Below are positions 7,907-16,457 of a stretch of 64,000 bases of DNA, piece after piece (the first letter of the stretch is position 1; the number at the start of each line of letters is the position of its first letter). Origin of the DNA: JAGTVG01 sp964543195 (GTDB lineage Bacteria; Bacteroidota; Bacteroidia; Cytophagales; Cyclobacteriaceae). Under the pieces are notes generated by a model. That model had not been told where the DNA came from. It worked only from the letters and a program-made list of their open reading frames with translations, and made no database searches. The translations under genes were made by a program, and so were the position numbers. Location: assembly GCA_964543195.1 (NCBI GenBank), contig CAZIXF010000009.1:1-64000 (forward strand). Direction: 5' to 3'.

Positions 7907-8389
7907 TTATCCAAATTTCAGATAACCCCTTTTATTCAACAGGTCACGGGAACTACTGCAACCGGTCAGGGCATTATGAATCTGTGCCTGGTCCATATTT
8001 GAAAGCCTTTTAAAGGAAATAAACTCAACCGATTCAATGATCTGATCCGTCTTACTCATTTCCGGATCCGATCCCCTTCTCAATTTGCCTTTTTTTCGTT
8101 TAATTTCAAAGAAAAGTTCAATTGCATGAAGCGGCAGATCCATAAATTCATTGATGAACAGAAATCTTCCCGCTTCCACTTTCAATGAGGTTTCTTCTTC
8201 CACTTCCCTGACCAGGTTTTCCTCAGCCGAAGAGCCGAATTTCATGCCACCCCCCGGAGGAGCCCAAAGGGTTTTTTTTTCTCCAGGATATCTATGTTTC
8301 ACCAGCAGAATTTCTTCATTCTCGATCAATATTCCGCTTACCCGGACCCGCAGGCGGTGACCGAACTTTTCCGCTATTTTTTCCTTCAT
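7907..8389 (-). CDS. Nudix hydrolase
   Basis: 160 residues, a single Nudix domain. The box runs from GGGMKFGSS through REVEEETSL; the glutamate eight positions before the arginine is Ser and the last glycine is also Ser, so it departs from consensus at two places while keeping REVEEE. Architecture is that of 8-oxo-dGTP or ADP-ribose type enzymes, but the substrate is not predictable. Divergent from the helicase gene with a 47-bp spacer. Confidence 0.8.
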   Translation of the reverse strand: MKEKIAEKFGHRLRVRVSGILIENEEILLVKHRYPGEKKTLWAPPGGGMKFGSSAEENLVREVEEETSLKVEAGRFLFINEFMDLPLHAIELFFEIKRKKGKLRRGSDPEMSKTDQIIESVEFISFKRLSNMDQAQIHNALTGCSSSRDLLNKRGYLKFG

Positions 8390-8436
8390 ATATTTTATGT
8401 ATTATCGCACCCGATAATTAATAAACGCATTTATTT

Positions 8437-9852
8437 TTGAAAAAACATTACAGGGTGCCTGAAATATCTGAAATATTATCAAACAGATTTCCTTATGATC
8501 CCACAAGGGGTCAGCAGGCCCTTTTCAGATTATTTGACGACCTTACCCGTAAAAAGAAGACCGATACCTTGCTGATCAAAGGGTATGCCGGCACGGGTAA
8601 AACATCGATCGTATCCGTCCTGGTCAATGTGCTGCCCCTGTTCAATCTGAAATTCATGCTGCTTGCCCCTACGGGAAGGGCCGCAAAAGTACTGGCCAAT
8701 TATTCGGGAAAGAAAGCCTTCACTATTCATAAGATAATTTATAAACTCCGGCAGGATAAAGCTACGGGAGGACTGAAATTTACCAGGGTCAATAATTATC
8801 ATAAGAATACGATATTCATCATCGACGAGGCCTCCATGATTTACGACCAGTCATCCTACCAGCAAAAAAGCTTGTTGGGCGACCTGATCGATTACGTCTT
8901 CGAACAGGGATCCAACAGAATGATCATCATGGGAGATACCGCTCAATTGCCACCGGTAGGCTATGAATACAGCGGAGCCCTTGATAAAAAAAACCTGGAG
9001 TCGACATATCATTTACGTGTACAGGATATCGAACTGGATGAGGTAGTCCGGCAGGAAAGATCATCAGGCATACTGGAAAATGCTACCCGTATCCGGAAAA
9101 ATATCAAGGATCATCAAACCGGGATACAGTTTATCACCGATAACCGGAAAGATATTTTCAGGATGACCAGTGAAAAAATGGAGGATGGCCTTCGTTACGG
9201 TTATGAAAAGTATGGGGTTGAGAATACGATAGTAATCTGCCGGTCCAACAGGCAATCCATCATGTACAATCAGTATATCAGAAGACAACTGCTTTTTTAT
9301 GAAGACGAACTGGACGCGGGAGATTATCTGATGACGGTCAAAAATAATTATTTCTGGCTTGATAACGACTCCCCGGCCGGATTCCTGGCCAATGGCGATT
9401 TTTTACAGGTACTGAAAATCGCCAACAGGGAGGAACGTTATGGTTTCCGGTTTGCCGACCTGGACCTTCGTTTGATCGATTACCCGGACCACCCGAATGT
9501 ACAGGCAAAAGCCATCCTGAACACCTTATATACGCCCGGGCCGGCCTTACAGGAAGAAGACCAACGCAAATTATACGATCAGGTAGTTGCCGACTATCCG
9601 GACCTGACCGATAAGGAGCGGGGCAAAGCATTGGCGGAAGATCCCTACCTGAATGCCCTGCAGATCAAATTTACCTATGCCATCACCTGCCATAAAGCGC
9701 AGGGAGGCCAGTGGCCGGCAGTTTTCATCGACCAGGGATATCTTAATGAATCGATGCGGGACACCTCATTTCTGCGCTGGCTCTATACAGGAATCACCCG
9801 CGCCACAACCGAACTCTACCTGGTCAATTTTGATCCTGTTTTTTATAAATGA
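8437..9852 (+). CDS. RecD-like ATP-dependent DNA helicase, SF1B
   Basis: 471 residues from a TTG codon. Walker A is GYAGTGKT at 49-56, followed by APTGRAAKVL (about 77-86), Walker B IIDEAS (about 128-133), GDTAQLPPVG as motif III, and the UvrD_C_2 signature AITCHKAQGGQWPAVFID near the end. This is the short single-subunit RecD/Pif1-like helicase common in Bacteroidota, not the RecBCD subunit. Likely role is DNA repair or replication restart. A perfect 10-bp inverted repeat follows 19 bp after the stop. Confidence 0.9.
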   Translation: MKKHYRVPEISEILSNRFPYDPTRGQQALFRLFDDLTRKKKTDTLLIKGYAGTGKTSIVSVLVNVLPLFNLKFMLLAPTGRAAKVLANYSGKKAFTIHKIIYKLRQDKATGGLKFTRVNNYHKNTIFIIDEASMIYDQSSYQQKSLLGDLIDYVFEQGSNRMIIMGDTAQLPPVGYEYSGALDKKNLESTYHLRVQDIELDEVVRQERSSGILENATRIRKNIKDHQTGIQFITDNRKDIFRMTSEKMEDGLRYGYEKYGVENTIVICRSNRQSIMYNQYIRRQLLFYEDELDAGDYLMTVKNNYFWLDNDSPAGFLANGDFLQVLKIANREERYGFRFADLDLRLIDYPDHPNVQAKAILNTLYTPGPALQEEDQRKLYDQVVADYPDLTDKERGKALAEDPYLNALQIKFTYAITCHKAQGGQWPAVFIDQGYLNESMRDTSFLRWLYTGITRATTELYLVNFDPVFYK

Positions 9853-9870
9853 GTGAATTTCATAGTCCGG

Positions 9871-9897
9871 ACAACGAATTAAGGAACAATTCGTTGT
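9871..9897. promoter_or_regulatory. Perfect 10-bp inverted repeat between helicase and DUF1573 genes
   Basis: ACAACGAATT at 9871-9880 and AATTCGTTGT at 9888-9897, loop of 7. No U-run follows, only GTAGTATATAAAAAAAG, so it is not a standard intrinsic terminator. It ends 17 bp before the DUF1573 start, where an operator or a 5' leader hairpin could act. Either use is inference. Confidence 0.45.
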
Positions 9898-9914
9898 AGT
9901 ATATAAAAAAAGTC

Positions 9915-10310
9915 ATGAAGTATAGATATATTATTCCCGTTCTGTATGTTCTGAGCCTGATGATTTATGAGCCGGCCTGGGGTCAGGCAGAATCTAACGG
10001 GCCTCAGATCACTTTTGAAGAAGAAAAACACGATTTCGGGGATATAAAACAGGGTAACAAGGTATATCATACATTTACTTTTAAAAATTCGGGTACCAAG
10101 CCCTTGATCATTTCAAAGGTGATTACCACATGCGGATGTACCGCCCCGTCATGGCCGGAAAAACCGATCCCTCCGGGAAGTAACGGGGAAATCAAGATCA
10201 GCTTTGACTCCACCGGCAGAATCGGCAAACAGAACAAGATCATTACCATCCTTTCGAATACGAAAGGGAAAAATGCCAAACTGATGATCACGGCCAGTGT
10301 TTTGCCTTAA
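9915..10310 (+). CDS. DUF1573 exported protein
   Basis: 131 residues with a signal peptide (1-24, cut near WGQA). The remainder is one DUF1573 domain, an immunoglobulin/MSP-like beta fold, with the signature VITTCGCTAPSWPEKPIPPG. Two cysteines (TCGC) are conserved in the family. Found widely and in many copies in Bacteroidota; periplasmic or surface, function unknown. Convergent with DUF423, 6 bp apart. Confidence 0.85.
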   Translation: MKYRYIIPVLYVLSLMIYEPAWGQAESNGPQITFEEEKHDFGDIKQGNKVYHTFTFKNSGTKPLIISKVITTCGCTAPSWPEKPIPPGSNGEIKISFDSTGRIGKQNKIITILSNTKGKNAKLMITASVLP

Positions 10311-10316
10311 AAACAA

Positions 10317-10700
10317 TCAACGCATTTTTGCCCTGTACAAGCCATAAGCCAGCATGATCCAAGAGATAATCAGCAATACGCCTCCAAAAGGTGTAATATG
10401 CGCAAATAATGTATTATTGGTTATGCTTAAAATATACAAAGAGCCACTGAACAGGATTATTCCCGCCAGCATGATCCAGCCACTCCAGGATATTTGAACA
10501 GCGCCTGAACGGTTGACAAGAATCCCGATGCCCATCAGGGCAAGTGTATGATAAAAATGATAATTTACGGCAGTCTGGTATGTTTCTTCCCGGTTCGATG
10601 CAGTCAGCAAAGATTCAAGCAGATGGGATCCTATGGCCCCCAGTCCGACTGCCAGGGCTCCTGAAACGGCCGCCGAGATCAATAAAAATTTTCCTTTCAT
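10317..10700 (-). CDS. DUF423 membrane protein
   Basis: Small four-helix membrane protein of the DUF423 (YgdD-like) family: GALAVGLGAIGSHLL in the first helix and a last helix ending IMLAYGLYRAK. The ATG at 10700 is chosen over an in-frame ATG 18 bp upstream that would lie inside yggS; it follows the yggS TGA after one base. Function unknown. Confidence 0.8.
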   Translation of the reverse strand: MKGKFLLISAAVSGALAVGLGAIGSHLLESLLTASNREETYQTAVNYHFYHTLALMGIGILVNRSGAVQISWSGWIMLAGIILFSGSLYILSITNNTLFAHITPFGGVLLIISWIMLAYGLYRAKMR

Positions 10701-10701
10701 G

Positions 10702-11373
10702 TCAATAATTTCTTTCACCGAAAATGGCCGTGCCTATTCTCACCATGGTACTGCCTTCTTCGATAGCGATCCTGTAATCGTTGGTCATGCCCATCGACAG
10801 TTCCTTCATCTGTACTTTATCTGTCTGATAGTTGGCCTTCACCTCATCAAAAACGCCTTTTAACATCCGGAATTCGCTTCTTATCTTATCCTCATCCTCT
10901 GTAAAAGTCGCCATGCCCATCAAACCGGCAATATTTACGTGGAGCAGTTCACCCAATTCATCCTTTTGTAACATTTCAAATAATTCCTCTTTTGAAAAAC
11001 CAAATTTCGTTTCCTCTTCTGCAATATGGACCTGCAGGAGACAGTTGATAACACGGTCAACCTTCCGGGCCTGTTTATCGATCTCTTTCAATAATTTCCA
11101 GCGGTCTACCGAATGAATCATGGCAATAAAGGGTACGATGTGTTTTACCTTATTCCTTTGCAGATGACCTACCATATGCCATTCAATATCCTCGGGAAGC
11201 CTTTCATATTTGCTTTGCAGTTCCTGAACTTTGCTCTCACCCAGCAATTTATGCCCGGCCTCATACAATTCCCTGATCTCAGATTCGCTTCGTGTTTTGG
11301 TTATCGCTACCAGTTTGCAGCGGGTTCCTTCAAGCTCTTCCAGAAAATATTTCTGATTATCAGATATGCTCAT
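10702..11373 (-). CDS. YggS/PROSC family PLP-binding protein
   Basis: 223 residues, a fold-type III alanine-racemase-like barrel. The PLP lysine is Lys26 in AITKTRSE; HMVGHLQRNKVK and SMGMTNDYRIAIEEGSTMVRIGTAIFG form the phosphate-binding side. Family members maintain PLP homeostasis and balance amino and keto acids; they are not racemases. Lies downstream of cdaA (40 bp) and just upstream of DUF423. Confidence 0.9.
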   Translation of the reverse strand: MSISDNQKYFLEELEGTRCKLVAITKTRSESEIRELYEAGHKLLGESKVQELQSKYERLPEDIEWHMVGHLQRNKVKHIVPFIAMIHSVDRWKLLKEIDKQARKVDRVINCLLQVHIAEEETKFGFSKEELFEMLQKDELGELLHVNIAGLMGMATFTEDEDKIRSEFRMLKGVFDEVKANYQTDKVQMKELSMGMTNDYRIAIEEGSTMVRIGTAIFGERNY

Positions 11374-11413
11374 GATTATTTAACATTCAAAAAAAAATAT
11401 TTTTTCGCACGCA

Positions 11414-12334
11414 CTATGAGGATGAGGCGGTCTCTATTTTCTCTTTTTGCTTTTCTTTCTCTTTTTCTTCTTCTTTCTCCTGCTTTTCCATTTCATCGAT
11501 CTCTTCTTTCAGTATATCCTGTAGTTTCTGTCCGAATCCTTTCTTCTCTTCCGTGAGGTATTCGCGGATCTTTTCCCTTATTTCCTGACCGGAAAGGTTA
11601 TGGTATACGTTTCCGTTTCTGGCTACCGACATCTGGCCTGTTTCTTCTGAAACTACCAGTACAAGGGAATCGGTAACTTCCGACATGCCCACTGCCGCCC
11701 GGTGCCTCATGCCGAACTGGGCAGGAAGCTCTTCCTTTTCAGTGACCGGAAGCACACAGCGTGCTGCTTTAATTCGGTTTTTATAAATGATCGCCGCACC
11801 GTCATGCAGCGGACTGTATTTATTGAATATGGAAAGAAGGAGCCTTTTCGAGAGTTTTGCATCCACAATATCACCCGATTCGGCGTAGAATTTTAATTCC
11901 GAATCGCGGGAGAAGACGATCAATGCCCCGGTATTCGATCCGCCCATCGATTTGGCAGCTTCCACCACCTGGGTAATGTTAATATCCAGGATTTCTTCCC
12001 GGTTGACCACCCCTTTAAAGAAGCTTTCCCGGTTGAAAAAGGTGGTTTTCCCCAGCATAAGAAGAAATTTCCGGATCTCCTGCTGGAATAAAACAATCAC
12101 CGCTATTACACCAACTCCCATGAATTCTCCCAGTATATTGGAGAGCAGTTCCATATCCACCGCCCTCACCATCAGGTAAATGAGATATAAAAAAAGGAAG
12201 CCAAGGAATATACGGATCGCCACACTGCCTTTCATCAGTTTATAGACCTGAAACAGCAGAAAACCAACAGCCAGAATATCCAGTACATCTACGAACCGGA
12301 TATCAAGAAATCCTATTTTTATCAAAAATGTCAA
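11414..12334 (-). CDS. cdaA: Diadenylate cyclase CdaA
   Basis: Makes c-di-AMP from two ATP. Three N-terminal membrane helices (about 17-85) precede the DAC domain, where DGA (178-180) and RHR (210-212) bind substrate and metal. The C-terminal 45 residues are a Lys/Glu-rich coiled tail. The TTG start overlaps the folP stop in TTGA. No cdaR partner is adjacent. The pairing with folP is recurrent in Bacteroidota, in contrast to the cdaA-cdaR-glmM order of Firmicutes. Confidence 0.95.
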   Translation of the reverse strand: MTFLIKIGFLDIRFVDVLDILAVGFLLFQVYKLMKGSVAIRIFLGFLFLYLIYLMVRAVDMELLSNILGEFMGVGVIAVIVLFQQEIRKFLLMLGKTTFFNRESFFKGVVNREEILDINITQVVEAAKSMGGSNTGALIVFSRDSELKFYAESGDIVDAKLSKRLLLSIFNKYSPLHDGAAIIYKNRIKAARCVLPVTEKEELPAQFGMRHRAAVGMSEVTDSLVLVVSEETGQMSVARNGNVYHNLSGQEIREKIREYLTEEKKGFGQKLQDILKEEIDEMEKQEKEEEKEKEKQKEKIETASSS

Positions 12335-13182
12335 AATCCACCCTTTGTTAATAAATTTATAATCTGAATAGTTTCCTTCACATCATGCACTCGCAAAATT
12401 GATGCCTTTTTTAATAAAGCCAGTGTATTTAATACCACCGTACCGTTTTTAGCCGCATCGGGAGAGATCTGCAGGGTTCGGTAAATCATTGATTTACGCG
12501 ATAAACCGGCCAGTACAGGCAACCCTATCATATTAAAATACGATAAATTTTTCAGTAATCCATAGTTTTGATCTATTGTCTTTGCAAAACCAAAACCAGG
12601 ATCAATAATAATGTCAGCAACACCGTATTGTTGCAACTCCTGTATCCTCCTATTTAAATAGACAGAAATTTCCTTAAAAAGGTTGTGATAATTTGTCAAT
12701 GACTTCATGGATTTCGGATCGCCCCTCATATGCATTAATACATAAGGTACCCGAAGGTCACCCACGGTGGAAAACATTTCCGGATCACCCTGTCCCCCGG
12801 TTACATCGTTGATCATGGAAGCCCCTTCTTCTACTGCATTTCTGGCTATTTCAGAGCGATAGGTATCGATGGAAAGGATTCCGTCCGGATAGGCTTTTTT
12901 TACGTCCCTGATCGCAGGTATCACTCTTGAACGTTCTTCCTCCAGGGAAATGTCATCTGCCCCCGGCCGTGTAGAGTACCCCCCTATGTCAAGGAATGTA
13001 GCTCCCGAGGATAACATATCCTCAGCCATTTTTAATATGGAGGTCTGCAGTTGTGCCCGGCTTTGCTGGTAAAATGAATCAGGGGTTACGTTGATGATCC
13101 CCATCACCCGGGGTTCATCAAGGCTGAGAAGTTTTCCCTTGATATTGAGTGTTTTTTTTATGGAAAATGGTGTATCTTTCAC
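12331..13182 (-). CDS. folP: Dihydropteroate synthase
   Basis: Condenses pABA with dihydropterin pyrophosphate in folate synthesis. Signatures: VMGIINVTPDSF (about 26-37), LDIGGYSTRPGA, SIDTYRSEIA, MINDVTGG, LMHMRG and DPGFGFAKT. 283 residues is a normal length. A GTG start is used; the reading frame begins in a 50-bp divergent spacer shared with the DUF1599 gene. The stop overlaps the cdaA start by 4 nt. Confidence 0.95.
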   Translation of the reverse strand: MKDTPFSIKKTLNIKGKLLSLDEPRVMGIINVTPDSFYQQSRAQLQTSILKMAEDMLSSGATFLDIGGYSTRPGADDISLEEERSRVIPAIRDVKKAYPDGILSIDTYRSEIARNAVEEGASMINDVTGGQGDPEMFSTVGDLRVPYVLMHMRGDPKSMKSLTNYHNLFKEISVYLNRRIQELQQYGVADIIIDPGFGFAKTIDQNYGLLKNLSYFNMIGLPVLAGLSRKSMIYRTLQISPDAAKNGTVVLNTLALLKKASILRVHDVKETIQIINLLTKGGF

Positions 13183-13232
13183 CCCCGGTTATCGATTGTC
13201 AGAATATTTACAGCTATAAATTTAAAATAATT

Positions 13233-13769
13233 TTGAAGTCAAAAACGGTAGACGAATATAATCAAGTAATCAGGCGATGCAAAGAAGTTTTTGAAAAGAA
13301 AACCAGGGATTATGGAAGTGCCTGGCGAATTCTCCGGCTCCCTTCTATCACCGATCAGATTTTTATAAAAGCCCAGCGGATAAGATCGATACAGGAAAAG
13401 GGGGATCAGAAGGTGGAAGATGATATAGGAAATGAATTTATCGGAATCATCAATTACTGTATTATCGCATTGATCCAGATCATACTGAAGAATGAAGAAG
13501 AAATCAACCTTCGCGTAGATAAACTGTTACCGCTTTATGATCAGGCCGTTCAGGAAACCCGAGCGTTATTAATGAACAAAAACCATGATTACGACGAGGC
13601 ATGGAGGGATATGAGAATAAGCTCCATGGCGGATATTATTCTAATGAAATTATACCGGATTAAAAAGATTGAAAACAACGCGGGAAAAACAATTATATCC
13701 GAGGGGGTCAAGTCCAATTACCAGGATATACTGAATTATGCCGTATTTTGTCTGATCAAGCTTAATTAG
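13233..13769 (+). CDS. DUF1599 family protein
   Basis: Two tandem repeats of a module with KTRDYGSAWRILR/HDYDEAWRDMR and SITDQIFIKAQRIRSIQ/SMADIILMKLYRIKKIE. The TTG at 13233 is taken as start because the family begins about ten residues before this first motif; an upstream ATG at 13149 would overlap folP antisense by 34 bp and add an atypical N-terminus. All-alpha, cytosolic, function unknown; MazG/dUTPase-like nucleotide binding has been proposed for similar folds, not shown here. Followed 10 bp later by the BT_3928 gene. Confidence 0.8.
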   Translation: MKSKTVDEYNQVIRRCKEVFEKKTRDYGSAWRILRLPSITDQIFIKAQRIRSIQEKGDQKVEDDIGNEFIGIINYCIIALIQIILKNEEEINLRVDKLLPLYDQAVQETRALLMNKNHDYDEAWRDMRISSMADIILMKLYRIKKIENNAGKTIISEGVKSNYQDILNYAVFCLIKLN

Positions 13770-13779
13770 CAGGTTTATT

Positions 13780-14871
13780 ATGAGATTAATGGATAATTTT
13801 CTTCGATTTTTTGTTGGCATCTTGTTTATATTCTCCGGACTGATCAAGATCAATGATCCGATCGGTACGTCAATCAAACTGAAGGAATATTTCGAGGTAT
13901 TTGCTAATGACTTTGCTTCCTTCTTCGAGATCTTTGTACCTTATTCATTACCCATTGCCATCTTTGTGATCGTCCTTGAGGTTCTGCTGGGTGTGGCCCT
14001 GCTGATCTGGTACCGGATGAATCTGACCGGCTGGTTATATCTCTTATTAATACTCTTTTTTACCTTCCTGACGTTTTATTCCGCCGTGTTTAACAAGGTG
14101 ACCGATTGCGGCTGCTTTGGCGATGCCATCCCGATGACACCCTGGCAGTCGTTTGGAAAAGACGTGATACTGCTTGTGATGGTGGTAATGATATTCATAC
14201 GAAGAAAAAAATATAAACCCGCTATCGGTCATCCTAAGCGTGATATAGTCATGATCGCCGCGCTGGCCGTAAATCTTTTCCTCGCCATATATGCTATCCG
14301 GCATCTTCCCTTTCTCGATTTCAGACCATATAAAGTGGGCAATCATATTCCCAGCCTGATGGAACCTTCCGAACCCTACCGGTATAAGTATATTATGGAA
14401 AAGGATGGTGAAACATATGAATTTACCGAGTATCCTCAAGACACATCCTATATATACAAAGATCTCGAATTACTGAACCCGGAGGCTCAGCCCAAAATAA
14501 CCGATTACCATATCTGGAACGATTCGGAAGATCTTACTCAGGAATCTTTTACCGGCACCAAACTATTCCTGATCATACACGATGTTTCCAGGGCCTCTAC
14601 AAAAAACATGGATGATATTAAGTCATTGATCGATGCGGTAAGGCCGGAAATAGAAGTATGGGTATTAACGGCTTCCGGCGAAGCAGAGTTTGAAGTTTTC
14701 CGGCATGAATATCAATTGGATATTCCCTATTATTTTGCCGACATGACCGTACTGGAAGCGATCATACGCTCAAACCCCGGCTTCTGGTTATTGAAAAATG
14801 GTGCGGTTAAAGGGAAATGGCACCATAATGATGTACCGGAAGCCAAAAAGATTTTCAGCCTGTCCGATTAA
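13780..14871 (+). CDS. BT_3928 family DoxX-like membrane protein
   Basis: 363 residues. The first 145 contain four membrane helices of the DoxX/MauE type, including GILFIFSGLIKINDPIG and the conserved VTDCGCFGDAIP with its CGC pair. A fifth helix (about 150-170) follows. The C-terminal part (about 250-360) is predicted soluble and resembles a thioredoxin-like fold without a CxxC motif (TKLFLIIHDVS..., ends PGFWLLKNG). Occurs in Bacteroidota beside DUF1599 and folP, as here. Role may concern electron transfer or disulfide chemistry; that is inference. Start could also be the Met three codons later. Confidence 0.8.
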   Translation: MRLMDNFLRFFVGILFIFSGLIKINDPIGTSIKLKEYFEVFANDFASFFEIFVPYSLPIAIFVIVLEVLLGVALLIWYRMNLTGWLYLLLILFFTFLTFYSAVFNKVTDCGCFGDAIPMTPWQSFGKDVILLVMVVMIFIRRKKYKPAIGHPKRDIVMIAALAVNLFLAIYAIRHLPFLDFRPYKVGNHIPSLMEPSEPYRYKYIMEKDGETYEFTEYPQDTSYIYKDLELLNPEAQPKITDYHIWNDSEDLTQESFTGTKLFLIIHDVSRASTKNMDDIKSLIDAVRPEIEVWVLTASGEAEFEVFRHEYQLDIPYYFADMTVLEAIIRSNPGFWLLKNGAVKGKWHHNDVPEAKKIFSLSD

Positions 14872-14872
14872 T

Positions 14873-15934
14873 ATGATCCTGTTTATTATAATACGCACAG
14901 GATACGGCATCCTGGTATTACTGGGGGTAATCATCATGGTGTTTATCATATTTCATGCCCTGCCCGGTGATCCTGTCGCTATGATGGCGGGTCAGAGAAC
15001 CGATATCGCCACAAGGGAAACCATTTCAAGGGAACTGGGATTGAATAAACCCCTTCATCAACAGTTTTTTCTGTATTTAAACGATTTATCACCCCTGTCT
15101 TTCCATGAGGATACGCCGGAGAACAGGGAAAAATATAACTATACAAAGTTAGTGTCCTTTGAAAGTCAGATTGCCATGGTATTAAAATCCCCGTATCTGA
15201 GAAGATCGTTCCAATCGAATAAACGGGTAGGTGAAATTCTGATTGAAAATATCGAAAGTACATTCTGGCTTGCCTTTGCTGCCATGACCCTGGCCACGCT
15301 GGCCGGAATTGTATTGGGTATCATTGCCGCCTTTAACCAGAATTCCTGGATCGATCATACCCTGGTCTCCATTTCAGTACTGGGTATTTCAGTACCGACC
15401 TTCCTTGCGGCCATTTTGTTTGCCATTGTATTCGGATATTATCTGAGTGATTATACCGGCTTAAATCTTACCGGGCAGCTCTGGCAGACCCATCCGGTAC
15501 ATGGGAGACAGCTTCATCTTGAAAACATCATTCTGCCGGCCGTTACGCTTGGCATAAGACCTCTTTCCATCATCGTACAGTTGACCAGAAGCTCCATGCT
15601 GGATGTACTTTCAAAGGATTATATTCGTACCGCCCGTGCAAAAGGATTGGGCCTTGTGTCGATCTATTTCAAGCATGCACTCAAAAATGCCATTAACCCG
15701 GTGATTACAGCTGTTTCGGGATGGCTGGCCTCATTAATGGCGGGTGCTTTTTTTGTAGAATATATTTTCGACTGGAAGGGGTTGGGATTCGTCACAATCA
15801 AGGCTGTGCAGTCTCTTGATTTCCCGGTAGTGATGGGCTCAACCCTGTTGATCGCCATTATATTCATTGTAATCAATATCTTTGTAGATATATTATATGC
15901 CACGGTCGATCCAAGGGTACGGCTCACTCAATAA
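14873..15934 (+). CDS. OppB/DppB-type ABC transporter permease, without partners
   Basis: 353 residues from the ATG 1 nt after the BT_3928 stop. Six membrane helices, an N-terminal HALPGDPVAMMAG typical of OppB-type permeases and the EAA loop DYIRTARAKGLGLVSIYFKHALKNA that contacts the ATPase. No OppC, ATPase or binding-protein gene is nearby. The loop between helix 1 and 2 is long and charged (about 40-115). It may serve a transporter encoded elsewhere. Confidence 0.85.
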   Translation: MILFIIIRTGYGILVLLGVIIMVFIIFHALPGDPVAMMAGQRTDIATRETISRELGLNKPLHQQFFLYLNDLSPLSFHEDTPENREKYNYTKLVSFESQIAMVLKSPYLRRSFQSNKRVGEILIENIESTFWLAFAAMTLATLAGIVLGIIAAFNQNSWIDHTLVSISVLGISVPTFLAAILFAIVFGYYLSDYTGLNLTGQLWQTHPVHGRQLHLENIILPAVTLGIRPLSIIVQLTRSSMLDVLSKDYIRTARAKGLGLVSIYFKHALKNAINPVITAVSGWLASLMAGAFFVEYIFDWKGLGFVTIKAVQSLDFPVVMGSTLLIAIIFIVINIFVDILYATVDPRVRLTQ

Positions 15935-15944
15935 AAAAGAATTT

Positions 15945-16457
15945 ATGAAGATCTACATCACAGGAATGCCCGGAAGCGGTAAGTCCACTTTTGGTAAAAA
16001 AGCGGCGGCGGTACTTCAACTCAAGTTTATCGACCTGGATAAAGAAATCGTTGCTTTCGAGCAGTCTTCCATCAGCGAGATTTTCGATAATAAGGGAGAG
16101 GATTATTTCCGTGAGATCGAATCCAGCCTGTTGAAAACAATCAGTGAAAAAAACGAAAATTTTCTGATGGCTACCGGCGGTGGGGCCCCCTGTTTTTTTG
16201 ATAACATGGAATTTATGAACCGGCAGGGAATTACTTTTTTTATCGATGCCGGTATCGATCATCTTCTTGAAAGGATCAGCTGGAAAGGGATCAACAAAAG
16301 GCCCCTTTTAAAGAAGATAGGAGAAGATAATCTGGAGGAAGGTTTAAGAAAAAAGCTTGAAGAAAGGTATCCATTCTATTCTCAGGCGCAGATCACACTT
16401 CCCTATCAGACCTGCCTGGAAAGAGACATCATCGAATATATCCGGTCTAAAAGGTGA
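15945..16457 (+). CDS. aroK: Shikimate kinase
   Basis: 170 residues: P-loop GMPGSGKST (7-15), DLD with the shikimate-binding aspartate, EDYFREIE, and ATGGGAP. Phosphorylates shikimate at the 3-position in chorismate synthesis. The ATG at 15945 is preferred; the frame is open further upstream but overlaps the permease. Its last 11 bp overlap the convergent outer-membrane protein gene. Confidence 0.93.
   Translation: MKIYITGMPGSGKSTFGKKAAAVLQLKFIDLDKEIVAFEQSSISEIFDNKGEDYFREIESSLLKTISEKNENFLMATGGGAPCFFDNMEFMNRQGITFFIDAGIDHLLERISWKGINKRPLLKKIGEDNLEEGLRKKLEERYPFYSQAQITLPYQTCLERDIIEYIRSKR

Noticed and set aside
13149..13232. Upstream ATG as start of DUF1599
   Set aside because: It would overlap folP antisense and add residues not found in the family; the TTG at 13233 fits the family start.
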